Positions 24,940 to 34,520 of a stretch of DNA of 64,000 nucleotides are shown in pieces (position 1 is the first letter of the stretch; each line of letters starts with the position of its first letter). Both the position numbers and the translations under genes were made by a program. The stretch lies in assembly GCA_040506705.1 (NCBI GenBank), contig JBEVWG010000038.1:1-64000 (forward strand), written 5' to 3'. Source of the stretch: Thiodiazotropha sp040506705. GTDB taxonomy: Bacteria > Pseudomonadota > Gammaproteobacteria > Chromatiales > Chromatiaceae. The notes beneath the pieces were generated by a model. The model had not been told where the DNA came from, did no database searches, and worked only from the letters and a program-made list of their open reading frames with translations.

Positions 24940-26880
24940 TTATTTTTCTGTGATGACATTGGATATGACCAGTACAGTTGCGACTTTGCCGTTTAGATTA
25001 AACTCGGGTACAAAACGTGTGCTTGCCCATTCGATCTCGCCTTGCTGGTTGTGAAAGGCGATCTCATCGGAACACTCCTGTTCGGTTTCGATGACTTTGT
25101 GGATAACGGCCATATAGGCTTCTGGGTCGAGCAGTGGTGAAGAGACCATGGAGGTCTTGTTGAGCGCTTGATCGAGCGGTACCTTAAACAGCTTTTGAAG
25201 TGCTGGATTGATATACAGGCGACGTAGATTCAAATCGTATCGTGAGATTTGATCAGGAGAGTTTTCAATCAGGGTACGGAAGAGTTGCTCACTCGTAGCC
25301 AGATGCTGTTCAACTTCGATACGTTCGGTTATGTCAGTCAGCATCGCAACTGAACCATTGAACTGGCCATCTTTGAAGATAGGTGTAGCGGAAATCAGCA
25401 TCCATACCGACCTTCCATCTTTGTGAATCAAGCGTCGTTCATATACATCAGATTTATTATTTCGTCGTTCGCTCATTTTAAGAGCGTGTTCGATTTTGTC
25501 CTCTTCAAACATGAAATCGGTGGCTTTCTGTCCAATCAAATCGTCTGCGGTATAACCCAACATTTGTGCCATATGTTCATTGGCATATGTAGTGACATAG
25601 TTATCATCCTGAATCCATACGCCTTCATTTGCGGTATCGATGATTTGACGATATCTAGCTTCGCTCTCCTTGAGGTCATTGTATAAAGAGGCATTTTCCA
25701 ATGAGATTGCTGCCTGTGCTGCCTGTGCTGCCAGTAGCTCCAGCAGTGCAACTCTATCCGGGGTGAAAGCGCCAATAGACTGGGTGTTTTCCAGGTACAA
25801 CACACCTGCTGGATTGTTTGGGCTGAGGAGGGGGAGACAAAGCAGAGATCGCTTGCTCTTTTGTTGCAAATAGAGATCATTACTGAACACGCCAGGGAGA
25901 GATGTATCGTTGAGAATGACCTGTTGTCTGGCCTGTATGGCGTACGTGACAATGGTTTCAGAACAGCTATTACTATCGATCGGTGCCTGGACTGCTTTAA
26001 CGTTAATGTTGTTTCCGTCTGCACTAGCCTCCACTTCTACAGTATTGATTTTATCATGTGAAACAATCAAAAGGCCCCTGTCTGCAGTCGAAGTTTCCAA
26101 CGCATAAGTCGTTAGTGCTTGCATCAGTTTTGGAAGCTCTAATTGTTGTGAAACTTTTTGTATCGTTTTCACAAGTTTTGCTGCATCAAACTGTTGCAAT
26201 GGCTTCTCTTCTCTGCGTGGGGACTCTTTATTTAATTCAAACCTGTGATCTTCTCCCGATGGAGAGTTCACTATGGTCTGAATTGTAGTGCCACTATTTC
26301 GCATTGAATCTAATGATTTCATCAGCGGGTGGCTGGGAGTGACCTCATTCTCACTAATGGTACCGATAATGAGGATGTGGTTGATATCTGGGTCGGTAAG
26401 CAGATGCTCGAGTAGATCTAGGGTAGGGGTGTCGATCCATTGTAAATCCACCAGTAACAGTACAAACGGATGGTCAGGAGTGAAAGTAACCTTGAGGAAA
26501 TTGTGTATTGTTGATGTAAAGCGTTTGAGAGTATCCCGAGGTTTTAGCTCCTGAAGTGGTGGCTGCTTTCCGATGAGTCTCTCGAGATCTGGAGCAAGGT
26601 CGTTGATGAGGTGTCCATTCGGCCCAACTGCTTTTAGTATCGCACCTCTCCAGGAATTAAGTTCCTGGTTTCTTTTTCCTAAGATTTTACGAATAACAGT
26701 TTGAACTATCTGAGTGAGAGCTGCGTAGGGGGTATCGACATTGGACAGGTCAAACTTAGACTCAACGAAATCTGTATCGGGTGCTAGAAATGGCTTGAGC
26801 AGTTGACTTACCAGAGCAGGTATGTCGACTTCGATGTATCCCGATAGAAGTATCAGTTTCGGTTTACCATACTCCTTCAT
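24940..26880 (-). CDS. AAA-like / GAF / PAS sensor; upstream half of a split GGDEF-EAL protein
   Basis: 646 residues. Residues 1-200 resemble the AAA ATPase module of giant multisensor kinases (KFDLSNVDTPYAALTQIVQ, LLLVDLQWIDTPTLDLLEHL), but the P-loop normally reading GxxGxGKS is replaced by GYIEVDIPALV, so ATP binding is doubtful. A GAF domain follows (about 255-405), then two PAS domains (about 410-530 and 535-645). The frame ends ISNVITEK-stop exactly where a PAS domain normally continues into ITE-K-x-AE. Downstream in-frame codons give HAEQQRQEHLNFLQSLD. It overlaps the small gene upstream by four bases. Confidence 0.83.
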   Translation of the reverse strand: MKEYGKPKLILLSGYIEVDIPALVSQLLKPFLAPDTDFVESKFDLSNVDTPYAALTQIVQTVIRKILGKRNQELNSWRGAILKAVGPNGHLINDLAPDLERLIGKQPPLQELKPRDTLKRFTSTIHNFLKVTFTPDHPFVLLLVDLQWIDTPTLDLLEHLLTDPDINHILIIGTISENEVTPSHPLMKSLDSMRNSGTTIQTIVNSPSGEDHRFELNKESPRREEKPLQQFDAAKLVKTIQKVSQQLELPKLMQALTTYALETSTADRGLLIVSHDKINTVEVEASADGNNINVKAVQAPIDSNSCSETIVTYAIQARQQVILNDTSLPGVFSNDLYLQQKSKRSLLCLPLLSPNNPAGVLYLENTQSIGAFTPDRVALLELLAAQAAQAAISLENASLYNDLKESEARYRQIIDTANEGVWIQDDNYVTTYANEHMAQMLGYTADDLIGQKATDFMFEEDKIEHALKMSERRNNKSDVYERRLIHKDGRSVWMLISATPIFKDGQFNGSVAMLTDITERIEVEQHLATSEQLFRTLIENSPDQISRYDLNLRRLYINPALQKLFKVPLDQALNKTSMVSSPLLDPEAYMAVIHKVIETEQECSDEIAFHNQQGEIEWASTRFVPEFNLNGKVATVLVISNVITEK

Positions 26881-27242
26881 TCTATCAAAGACCCCTCTCC
26901 TTGATTGAAATAGATGGCTGCAATAATGTAATTAATCAGGATCATAGAGTGAGTGGTAATGGTGCTATGATCAGTCAGTGGGGGTCTTGTCTGAGTAGGC
27001 ACTTGATAACAGAGAGTTCTATTCTGAAGCTTTGGAGGATAGGGTGGCTGAAGTTCACGAGCCAGCTTGTGATACAGCTGTTGCAGGTATGTAGAGGTGG
27101 TTTGATAGTTGACTGAATCAGTATGGTAATGAAGTGTAAGTACTAAATACAAGAGATAGGATTCCCCCTCGCCAAAAAGTGGTATTTCCGTGTATCCCAG
27201 GTTTGCGAGTTGATATAGCTTAGGATGTAAAGTTGCATTCAT
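26877..27242 (-). CDS. Small protein of unknown function ahead of the split sensor
   Basis: 121 residues, MNATLHPKLYQL onward, with no recognised domain. It overlaps the sensor gene by four bases (ATGA), which supports real coupled translation. It is not related to the protein-kinase domain that often precedes the AAA module in giant sensors. It could be a remnant of such an N-terminus or a small partner. Confidence is moderate because codon and composition support are weak. Confidence 0.5.
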   Translation of the reverse strand: MNATLHPKLYQLANLGYTEIPLFGEGESYLLYLVLTLHYHTDSVNYQTTSTYLQQLYHKLARELQPPYPPKLQNRTLCYQVPTQTRPPLTDHSTITTHSMILINYIIAAIYFNQGEGSLIE

Positions 27243-27535
27243 CTAGCCTTCTCAACCTGATGATAGCGTAGTCGTCACTATATTATTTTGTGCCAATTAG
27301 AGCTGTCAGTTATTGATGCAGTGATAAGATTATTATAGCTCGTAGCTTTAATATAGACGCTTAGGAGTGATTGGGGCAACTTAATTTTGTTGTGGTTGCC
27401 TGACCAGAAAATATGAGTGAGTGTTCACTGGGCTATTCGAGGATATACACTGCAATAAACGCACCATTTATCTATTACAGAGAGTTGCAGTAGTGGGTGG
27501 TATGTTTGAGTGAGATATTTTAATCGTTGTTTATT
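27243..27535. other. Intergenic region
   Basis: About 290 bp between two same-strand signalling operons. It presumably contains the promoter of the haemerythrin/sensor operon. Nothing further was recognised. Confidence 0.4.
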
Positions 27536-30421
27536 TTAAGCTAGATAAGGTTTGTCCGGGTTGTAGATTTTCTCCTGATTATTATTAAGTAAATTGGTCA
27601 TCTTGTCTGCTGGTATGGGTTTGCTGAAAAGAAAACCTTGAGCCATTTCGCACCCTTGCTCTCTTAAATGATCCAATTGCGCTTTAGTTTCTACCCCTTC
27701 AGCGACCACGGTTAATCCCAGGCCATGGGCCATAGCGATCGTGGCATTTACCAGTTCTCTGTCAGCTGGGTCTGTTGTTATGTCGTTGATGAAACTGCGA
27801 TCGATTTTTAAGGTATCGAATGGATAGCTGCGTAGATAACTTAGGGATGAGTAGCCGGTACCGAAATCATCCATGGTTAGGGTAACGCCTAATTCATTTA
27901 ACCCTTCCAGGGTGTCATCGATGTAAGTATGACCACTCATCAGTACGCCTTCTGTTAATTCCAGTTCGACGGATTCACTGGGTATCTTGGTTGTGGTTAA
28001 GATATCTTTTATCTGATGTAACAAATTTGGATCTCTAAACTGGCGCGGTGATATATTGATGGCAATTTTAAATGGTCTATTGAGAAGTCTCTGCCAGTGC
28101 GATGCCATCTTCAGCGCTTCCTGCATTACATACATGCCAATTGAGACTATCTGTCCAGTCTGTTCTGTAATAGGGATAAATTCATCAGGCGTTATGCTGC
28201 CTAAAACAGTGCTGTTCCAGCGCAGTAATGTTTCAGCTGCAACTACTTCACAGCTGGAGATATCGAGAATGGGTTGATAATAGAGCTGGAATTCTCCTCG
28301 TTCAAGTGCCCCGTGTAGTTGCTCTTCTAGTTGCAGGCGTCTTGACACACCAAGATTCATATTGTGATTAAAGAAGTTGAAGGCGTTGCGTCCCTGATCT
28401 TTGGATTCATACATGGCAATATCTGCATTGCGCAGAAGTTCCGCAGGGTGATCACCATCGTTTGGATAGATGGCAATGCCGATACTTGCTGTAAGAATCA
28501 ATTCTCGCCCATCCAGAAGAAATGGTTTTCTGAAGCAGTTGAGTAGCTTTTCCGCAACAGGAAACACCTCGCTCTCATTATGTAAGTTACCCAATAAAAT
28601 GATGAACTCATCTCCACCCAGTCTACTTACGGTATCGTCGATGCGAACTAACTCCTGAAGTCGTTTAGCAGCATTTATAAGTAGTTTATCGCCTATCTCA
28701 TGACTCATTGAATCATTAATTTTTTTGAAATCATCAAGATCAAGAAACAGTACAGCAGCATGCAGTTGGTTACGTTGAGCCTCTTTGATAATTTGTGAAA
28801 GTCTGTCTAGAGTAAGGAAACGGTTTGGAAGTTGTGTAAGACTGTCATAATTTGCCTGGTGAATGATTTTTTCTTCTTGCTGCTTCTGCAGGGTAATATC
28901 CTCTTTAACAGCAAGATAGTGGCTGGTCAATCCGGTCTCATCAACCACTGGTGCTATATAGGCGCGTTCCCAGTATAACTGGCCACTCTTTTTGCGGTTT
29001 TGTAGTTCACCCTTCCAGGCCTGACCGGATATTATCGATTCCCAGAGTTCTTTGAACAGAGAAGCAGGGCTGCTGTCCGACTTTAATATTCTAGGATTCT
29101 GACCTATGACCTCCTCCGCACTATAGCCGGTTACAGATTCAAAGGCACTGTTTACATATTCAATGTTGCCAGCAGTATCAGTCATTACCACCGACACAGG
29201 ACTTTGTTCGACAGCTTGCAGGAGTGTGCGAATACGTTTCTCAGCATGTTTGCGTTCACTAATATCACTGAAGTTAACAACTGCACCAATAGGGTGGCTA
29301 TCTCTATAAATTGGAATACTGGAATATTCAACAGGAAACGATGTACCATCCTTGCGCCAGAAAACCTCATCATCGATCGTATTCGATGCATTACCACTAA
29401 GTACCTTAAGAATTTTACATTCTGATTGATCGTGTGGTGTTCCATCATGTTGAGTGTGATGAATCAACTTATGATTGTTCTGTCCGATTAACTCTTGAGG
29501 TAGATACCCTAACATGCGAGAAGCTGAAGGATTGACAAAAGTAGTCAATCCTTTGTTGTCTATTCCGAAAATTCCCTCAACAGTGGTATCAAGCAGTAGT
29601 TGCAGCTGGTCTTCTGCCCGCTTGCGATTCTCTATAACTTTACCGACTCTCGTCAGCGTTATGAGGAGCAGGTAGGCAGCTAAACTTAATGCAATAAGTA
29701 CTACTGGGATACGTAAGCTATCATGAATGCTTTTAGCATCATGCAGTTGTTGCGTTAATGTTAAAAGTCTGTTTTGACTTTCAAAGAGTATCCGTGCAGC
29801 GTTTTCGTGTGTTCGCTGAAGAACGGTATTGATAGTCTTCATCAGATTATCAATCCGAGTTTGCAGGTTTACAGATAGAGCTTCTTCTTGAGCTATTCTC
29901 TGCTCGATCAATTGAAACAAAAGTTGTGCCTGTTTATCTAATTCATGTAGGGCAGGACTAAGCTCAAGGACTTCAAGAACATAACCGCCTCTCTCCGGTT
30001 TTTTATAGATGGCTACAAGATTCATATTGTTGCTACCAGGTATGTTGGTTGCAATCTCATCTTTAAAAACACCTCCATTGTGTAATATTGCCAGTCCTTT
30101 GTTTATAGTAAGCAGATTAGCATCAAAATGTTTTCTTACTATTTCCAGATCCAGCTTGTTTCGTAACATACTCAGCTTGAGGATATGTGCCTTAGCTGAA
30201 AAAAGTCTTTGGTATATTGATAGACCAATATCCTGTCTTGCTTTCTGATTGTCTCGTTGTTGTTCTAATTTCCTTGTTTTTAGTTCTAAACCTGTATGTA
30301 CAGTCACTAAGGTAATAACGATTATCAGTATCGATAACGCAAGACCAATGATTTGTCGTTGGATTGGGTGTTCAGTTAGTTGCTGCATGGTACTGCTTTT
30401 AATCAACGCTATAGAGTCCAT
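27536..30421 (-). CDS. Membrane PAS-PAS-GGDEF-EAL c-di-GMP enzyme
   Basis: 961 residues: a membrane helix near 25-45, a periplasmic sensor of about 190 residues, a second helix near 240-260, two PAS domains (about 275-400 and 400-520, each ending in an ISERK or ITLQK-type linker), GGDEF (RLGGDEFIILL, about 530-690) and EAL (about 705-945). The EAL motif reads AETLLRW, keeping the essential Glu; DDFGTGYSSLSYL and EGVETKAQL are intact, so both activities are possible. It overlaps the ModA-like gene upstream by 23 bp, suggesting that the binding protein feeds a periplasmic signal to this enzyme. Confidence 0.92.
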   Translation of the reverse strand: MDSIALIKSSTMQQLTEHPIQRQIIGLALSILIIVITLVTVHTGLELKTRKLEQQRDNQKARQDIGLSIYQRLFSAKAHILKLSMLRNKLDLEIVRKHFDANLLTINKGLAILHNGGVFKDEIATNIPGSNNMNLVAIYKKPERGGYVLEVLELSPALHELDKQAQLLFQLIEQRIAQEEALSVNLQTRIDNLMKTINTVLQRTHENAARILFESQNRLLTLTQQLHDAKSIHDSLRIPVVLIALSLAAYLLLITLTRVGKVIENRKRAEDQLQLLLDTTVEGIFGIDNKGLTTFVNPSASRMLGYLPQELIGQNNHKLIHHTQHDGTPHDQSECKILKVLSGNASNTIDDEVFWRKDGTSFPVEYSSIPIYRDSHPIGAVVNFSDISERKHAEKRIRTLLQAVEQSPVSVVMTDTAGNIEYVNSAFESVTGYSAEEVIGQNPRILKSDSSPASLFKELWESIISGQAWKGELQNRKKSGQLYWERAYIAPVVDETGLTSHYLAVKEDITLQKQQEEKIIHQANYDSLTQLPNRFLTLDRLSQIIKEAQRNQLHAAVLFLDLDDFKKINDSMSHEIGDKLLINAAKRLQELVRIDDTVSRLGGDEFIILLGNLHNESEVFPVAEKLLNCFRKPFLLDGRELILTASIGIAIYPNDGDHPAELLRNADIAMYESKDQGRNAFNFFNHNMNLGVSRRLQLEEQLHGALERGEFQLYYQPILDISSCEVVAAETLLRWNSTVLGSITPDEFIPITEQTGQIVSIGMYVMQEALKMASHWQRLLNRPFKIAINISPRQFRDPNLLHQIKDILTTTKIPSESVELELTEGVLMSGHTYIDDTLEGLNELGVTLTMDDFGTGYSSLSYLRSYPFDTLKIDRSFINDITTDPADRELVNATIAMAHGLGLTVVAEGVETKAQLDHLREQGCEMAQGFLFSKPIPADKMTNLLNNNQEKIYNPDKPYLA

Positions 30422-31196
30422 AACGGTTAAATATGTCTATTCCATCTTTGGAGGAGGCGTAATCCAAAAATAGTCGTGCTATCTTTGGATATTTTGCGGT
30501 ACTTAGTAAACCTAATACTAATCTTTTTTTGTTTGCATACTGTTCGTCAATGGGGAGTGTATCAATAAAATTCGAGTTTTCAGGCCAAGTGGACGGTGCG
30601 AACCAATTAATGACCAGGTCAGCCTCGCTATTATTAATGACATCGGTAAGTCGTTTTGAGTCAGTGGTCAACTCTCTCACGTTGAGCATGACATTCTCTA
30701 ATAAACCGGCCGAAGAGAGGATTTTTTTAGTCTCTTTCCCGATGCTGCCACTATCAGCATTCCCTAAAACGACATAGAGGTCAGGACGTAGTAGTTCACT
30801 CAAATCAGGTTTTACCTTTTTTGGATTACCCTTGCGCACCATCAATGCAGCCTTATTGTATCCTACATGGATCGATTCACTGATCAGACCCTCATCATTG
30901 GCCTGTTTTATATATGACTCTGAGCCGGGTAGGTAGAGGTCACCGATGCGGTTGAATCTGATAGATTTAAGTAGATTGCCTGAGCCGCCTTTGATGATCG
31001 ATATCTTGATTCCTTCACGTTCCTCTAAGATCGAAGCGATCTCAGACATGGGCTTGATCAGAGTGATACCACAGTATACAAGGAGTTCTTTTTTGTAGGG
31101 CGGTTGGGGAGGGGTAAATAGAAGTGAGTTGATAAAATAAGCTGCAAAACCCAATATTCCTAGTAAGGAAATGGTAGTTATGACCTTTTTTATCAT
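30399..31196 (-). CDS. ModA-like periplasmic substrate-binding protein
   Basis: 265 residues. An uncleaved or lipid-less signal segment (TTISLLGILGFAAYFINSLLF) is followed by a type-2 periplasmic-binding fold like molybdate/tungstate receptors (LLVYCGITLIKPMSEIASIL, IKGGSGNLLKSIRFNRIGDLYLPGS, GYNKAALMVRKGNPKKV). No permease genes accompany it. It is co-transcribed with, and overlaps, a membrane GGDEF-EAL gene, so it is better read as a sensor of an anion that controls c-di-GMP than as a transporter part. Ligand unknown. Confidence 0.83.
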   Translation of the reverse strand: MIKKVITTISLLGILGFAAYFINSLLFTPPQPPYKKELLVYCGITLIKPMSEIASILEEREGIKISIIKGGSGNLLKSIRFNRIGDLYLPGSESYIKQANDEGLISESIHVGYNKAALMVRKGNPKKVKPDLSELLRPDLYVVLGNADSGSIGKETKKILSSAGLLENVMLNVRELTTDSKRLTDVINNSEADLVINWFAPSTWPENSNFIDTLPIDEQYANKKRLVLGLLSTAKYPKIARLFLDYASSKDGIDIFNRYGLYSVD

Positions 31197-31563
31197 TTGC
31201 TGCTAAACCTGTCTCTTTGGCGTTACTCTATCCTTGTGTGAATTAAGTTATCCATAGGTATTTAACCCTTTTTCACCTTGCTTTGTCGTGGTTAGATAAA
31301 TACTAAAGCGGCCTCTATCGACGCGATAAGCGAGGTACTCCCTTCAAGAAGGGAACTCAAATAGTATAGTCGAGATGGGCCCTATATTGCACATGATTAG
31401 TCATTTAATTCTTAATATGTTTTTGCTTATTTGACAGATACTTCCAGGGTAAATACTTAACCCCTCTCTGCCATGGAGAGGGGGTATTGGATACAGGAAG
31501 GAGAGTAATCAGGTTTTGTTTACTTAAGCACTTCCGGTAAAAATATTACTTAGATAGATCAGA
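31197..31563. other. Intergenic region with short hairpins
   Basis: About 370 bp. It includes an inverted repeat TCCCTTC-AAG-AAGGGA near 31340 and a CCCCTCTC/GAGAGGGG stem (31461-31483) after the Kbp gene; the latter could end its transcript, although no T-run follows. Confidence 0.4.
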
Positions 31564-31995
31564 TCAGTCGAGTGGGATGCGGATCTTCTGGCCGGGGTAG
31601 ATGAGATTGGGATCTTTGATGACTTCACGATTTGCCTCAAAGATTTTCGGGTAGTCGGACCCCTTACCAAGGAATCGCTTTGCTATTGCTGAGAGCGTAT
31701 CGCCACTTTCAATGGTGTAATATTCCACCTTGGCCAGTTGCTCTGGTGCGTTGACTGCATCGGCAGTTACTTCGCTGACGCCTTTGACATTGCCCGCGAT
31801 CAAGACACTCTTTTCCAGCGCTTCGGCACTCTCTGCGTCTCCTGATAATACTACCTTGCCGTCCTCATAACGGACATCAAGATTCTTGATTCCTGGATTA
31901 TCCGCTTCGATCTGCTGTTTGATCTTTTCAGCGGGATCATCATCTTTGCCAAACAGTTTTTTTCCGAAATTTGATGCAAAATCAAATAGCCCCAT
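31564..31995 (-). CDS. kbp: BON-LysM protein, Kbp (YgaU) type
   Basis: 143 residues: an N-terminal amphipathic stretch (MGLFDFASNFGKKLFG), a BON domain (about 22-85, KVVLSGDAESAEALEKSV) and a C-terminal LysM domain (about 92-141, YTIESGDTLSAIAKRFLGKG). This is the arrangement of E. coli Kbp/YgaU, a cytoplasmic potassium-binding protein of the stress response. Length and order match well. It is a stand-alone gene near dodecin. Confidence 0.9.
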   Translation of the reverse strand: MGLFDFASNFGKKLFGKDDDPAEKIKQQIEADNPGIKNLDVRYEDGKVVLSGDAESAEALEKSVLIAGNVKGVSEVTADAVNAPEQLAKVEYYTIESGDTLSAIAKRFLGKGSDYPKIFEANREVIKDPNLIYPGQKIRIPLD

Positions 31996-32096
31996 TCTTG
32001 CTCTCCTATCATTTATTTATAAACATATTGATGCAGTTGTAAAGCGCTGCTCTAAGGTATAGTCATAGTTGTAACTATTCTGGTGGGTTGTCTCTG

Positions 32097-32300
32097 CTAA
32101 TCTTTTAACACAAACGTTACCTTCATGGTGACACGGTATTCAGTGATTTTACCGTCACTAACGGATAGCTTTTGGTCCTTGACCCAGGCCCCTTTTATCC
32201 CCTTTAGGGTTTTATTTGCACGCTTGATACCTTTGGTTACAGCATCATCAAAACTCTTATTGGATGTAGCAGTAATTTCAGTGACTTTTGCGACTGACAT
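32097..32300 (-). CDS. Dodecin, flavin-binding
   Basis: 67 residues from the ATG at 32300, with AGGAG at the right spacing. The open frame extends upstream to 32420, but that part has no homology-like content. It matches the dodecin fold: VAKVTEITATSNKSFDDAVT, then GAWVKDQKLSVSDGKI with the conserved flavin-stacking Trp. Dodecins form hollow 12-mers that store and buffer riboflavin or FMN. The neighbouring Kbp gene on the same strand may share regulation. Confidence 0.93.
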   Translation of the reverse strand: MSVAKVTEITATSNKSFDDAVTKGIKRANKTLKGIKGAWVKDQKLSVSDGKITEYRVTMKVTFVLKD

Positions 32301-32420
32301 ATCTCTATCTCCTAGTGGAATATTTAGTGCCATAGTGATATTGCTCGTCGCATGAGGATGAGGGGTTGGCCCATCTGAGCAGGTCAATATCCGTCTTATC
32401 CGCATAATGCAATGAGTCAC

Positions 32421-32953
32421 AAAACAGTATGACAGCTCTATTGGATCTGCGAGATCAGTGGATTTGTAACTCTACGCAAGCTGCGAAATCGTATTCTGAT
32501 CACTATTTATTGTTCTGATCCGTCTGTAGCATAGGTCAATTGGATGATGCCCAATAGAGTAATCCAACAAAAGTCACAAAAATTTTCATTCACCGATCGC
32601 ATAGGAAATCCTATCTCTAAAGGATCAATTAGAGTGGTATTGCAGATCTCTGTAATGATCTTTATAAACTGAAATGGGGAGCCTCTGAACAGCTCATGAG
32701 ATAACATCTTGTCGCCAAAATGCACAGCTGCTCTTCGCAATAGCGTACTTTTGCATGTGATCTGCGTCTTGAATTGGCCGGTTTTGGTCGAAAACCTGGC
32801 CGGGTAGACGAATTTGGTGTTACTTAACTATATGATTAATAATAATAATGGTATGATTTGTTCTATCGAGAGCTATTGGCTTGTGCAGCCCTGTGTCAGA
32901 GCTGGATTACTTGCCGAAATTAATCAAGTGGATTCAGTTAAAGATCATTTTTA
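32421..32953. other. Intergenic region
   Basis: About 530 bp between dodecin (minus) and tadA (plus). A 77-codon minus-strand frame (32507-32740) has no recognised features and is left uncalled. Nothing else was recognised. Confidence 0.35.
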
Positions 32954-33430
32954 ATGTCAACACTAGACGAGCATTTCATGCAACATGCCCTGATATTGGC
33001 TGAAAGGGCTGAGCAGCAGGGTGAGGTACCTGTAGGTGCGCTGCTGGTCAGGCAGGGTCGTGTACTTGGTGAAGGGTGGAATCAACCGATCAGTAGTAAC
33101 GATCCAACAGCACATGCTGAAATAGTTGCTCTGCGTGATGCTGCAGTTCATGAGTGCAACTACCGTCTACCAGACACTACTTTGTATGTTACCCTCGAGC
33201 CTTGTCCGATGTGCGCTGGTGCAATTGTCCATGCTCGTGTAAAGAGGGTGGTCTATGCAGCACCAGACCCTAAAGGTGGGGCAGCAGGCAGTGTATTCGA
33301 CTTATTACCCACAGATGATAGATTTAATCACCGTGTCGAGGTTGATGGTGGTTTGTTAAAGGAGCGCAGTGCAAAGCTATTGCAGGACTTTTTCAGACGT
33401 AAACGTGCTAAATCCAAAGTGAGAGATTAG
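32954..33430 (+). CDS. tadA: tRNA-specific adenosine deaminase
   Basis: 158 residues. The zinc-deaminase motifs are plain: H54-A-E56 (AHAEIVAL) and PCPMC with C84 and C87. It converts wobble A34 to inosine in tRNA-Arg(ACG), in the cytoplasm. Full length for the family. The next gene begins five bases after its stop. Confidence 0.96.
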   Translation: MSTLDEHFMQHALILAERAEQQGEVPVGALLVRQGRVLGEGWNQPISSNDPTAHAEIVALRDAAVHECNYRLPDTTLYVTLEPCPMCAGAIVHARVKRVVYAAPDPKGGAAGSVFDLLPTDDRFNHRVEVDGGLLKERSAKLLQDFFRRKRAKSKVRD

Positions 33431-33435
33431 TTTTC

Positions 33436-34476
33436 ATGCCAGCTGTATCTGTTGTATTCAAACCGCTGCTGCGTTTTTTTGTTTGCGGCACTCTATTTGT
33501 TCATCTACCTCTGGCTGCCGAATCATTGAATGATTACCAACGTTGTCTTTTAAAACAGCTGGAGTCGGCAGCGCCAACTCTGTCAGTTGCTGACTTGAGG
33601 GCTGAATGCGATACAGATCCGGTGGTGCAATCTGCCGATGAGCAGTTAACTCTACCTACTGAGTTGCAGCAAGAGATGACATCAGAGTCTCTGGTTGCTA
33701 ACAGATTGGATGCAGAACGGGCAACCCGGGGTAATCCATTTGTTCTGTCGCCGCATAAACAGAACTATGTACTGCTGGCTTCATACAATGCTGAACCGAA
33801 TGCCGATATATATAATATACCTGAGGCGGATTTCGACCGTTGGGAGATAAAATTTCAGCTTAGTTACAAAATGCCGGTAATTGAAGGTCTGTTCGGCACC
33901 GATGTCGATCTCTATGCCGCTTATACCAATCTCTCATACTGGCAGGCCTATAACCAGGATATATCATCACCCTTCAGGGAGACCAACCATGAACCGGAAC
34001 TGTTTGTGGTTGTGCCTGATATTTGGCCCAGGGAGTGGGAGATACATGGTTGGCGTAACGCCCTGACCCAATTTGGAGTTGTTCACCAGTCTAACGGTCA
34101 GGGTGGCTTTCTTTCGCGAAGCTGGAATCGTATCTATGCAAACTTTCTCATTGAGAAAAACAATCTCCTCGTTGGTTTCAAGCCCTGGTATCGAATCCCT
34201 GAGGATAACGACGATAATCCCGATATTGATGACTTCCTAGGTCGGTATGAGATTCAAGGGCTCTACAAAAAACAGAATCAAACCTTCAGTCTTCTGCTAA
34301 GGAACCTGTTCGATGGAGAGAACAGAGATACCGTCCAGCTCGACTGGAGTTTTCCGCTGTATGGTCGTTGGCGCGGCTATCTGCAGTATTTCCACGGTTA
34401 TGGTGAGAGTCTGATCGATTATAATGCCAAGAGTCATCGTTTGGGATTTGGACTGCAATTGACAGATTGGCTTTAG
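33436..34476 (+). CDS. pldA: Outer membrane phospholipase A (PldA/OMPLA)
   Basis: 346 residues with a signal peptide (to about 29) and a 12-strand barrel. The catalytic triad is visible as H217 and S219 in HQSNGQGG and N231 in SRSWNRIYANF, matching His142/Ser144/Asn156 of the E. coli enzyme. An N-terminal extension of about 75 residues before the barrel is longer than in E. coli. The enzyme removes acyl chains from misplaced phospholipids in the outer leaflet. It follows tadA closely. Confidence 0.95.
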   Translation: MPAVSVVFKPLLRFFVCGTLFVHLPLAAESLNDYQRCLLKQLESAAPTLSVADLRAECDTDPVVQSADEQLTLPTELQQEMTSESLVANRLDAERATRGNPFVLSPHKQNYVLLASYNAEPNADIYNIPEADFDRWEIKFQLSYKMPVIEGLFGTDVDLYAAYTNLSYWQAYNQDISSPFRETNHEPELFVVVPDIWPREWEIHGWRNALTQFGVVHQSNGQGGFLSRSWNRIYANFLIEKNNLLVGFKPWYRIPEDNDDNPDIDDFLGRYEIQGLYKKQNQTFSLLLRNLFDGENRDTVQLDWSFPLYGRWRGYLQYFHGYGESLIDYNAKSHRLGFGLQLTDWL

Positions 34477-34520
34477 ACTGTTTTACAATTACGCCGGTTA
34501 TCAATCTGGGTGCGAAGTCA

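Noticed and set aside
30399..31196. ModA as part of a molybdate ABC transporter
   Set aside because: No permease or ATPase gene is adjacent, and it overlaps a GGDEF-EAL gene, so a sensor role fits better.
32507..32740. 77-codon minus-strand open frame between dodecin and tadA
   Set aside because: No SD, domain or conserved look; likely chance.
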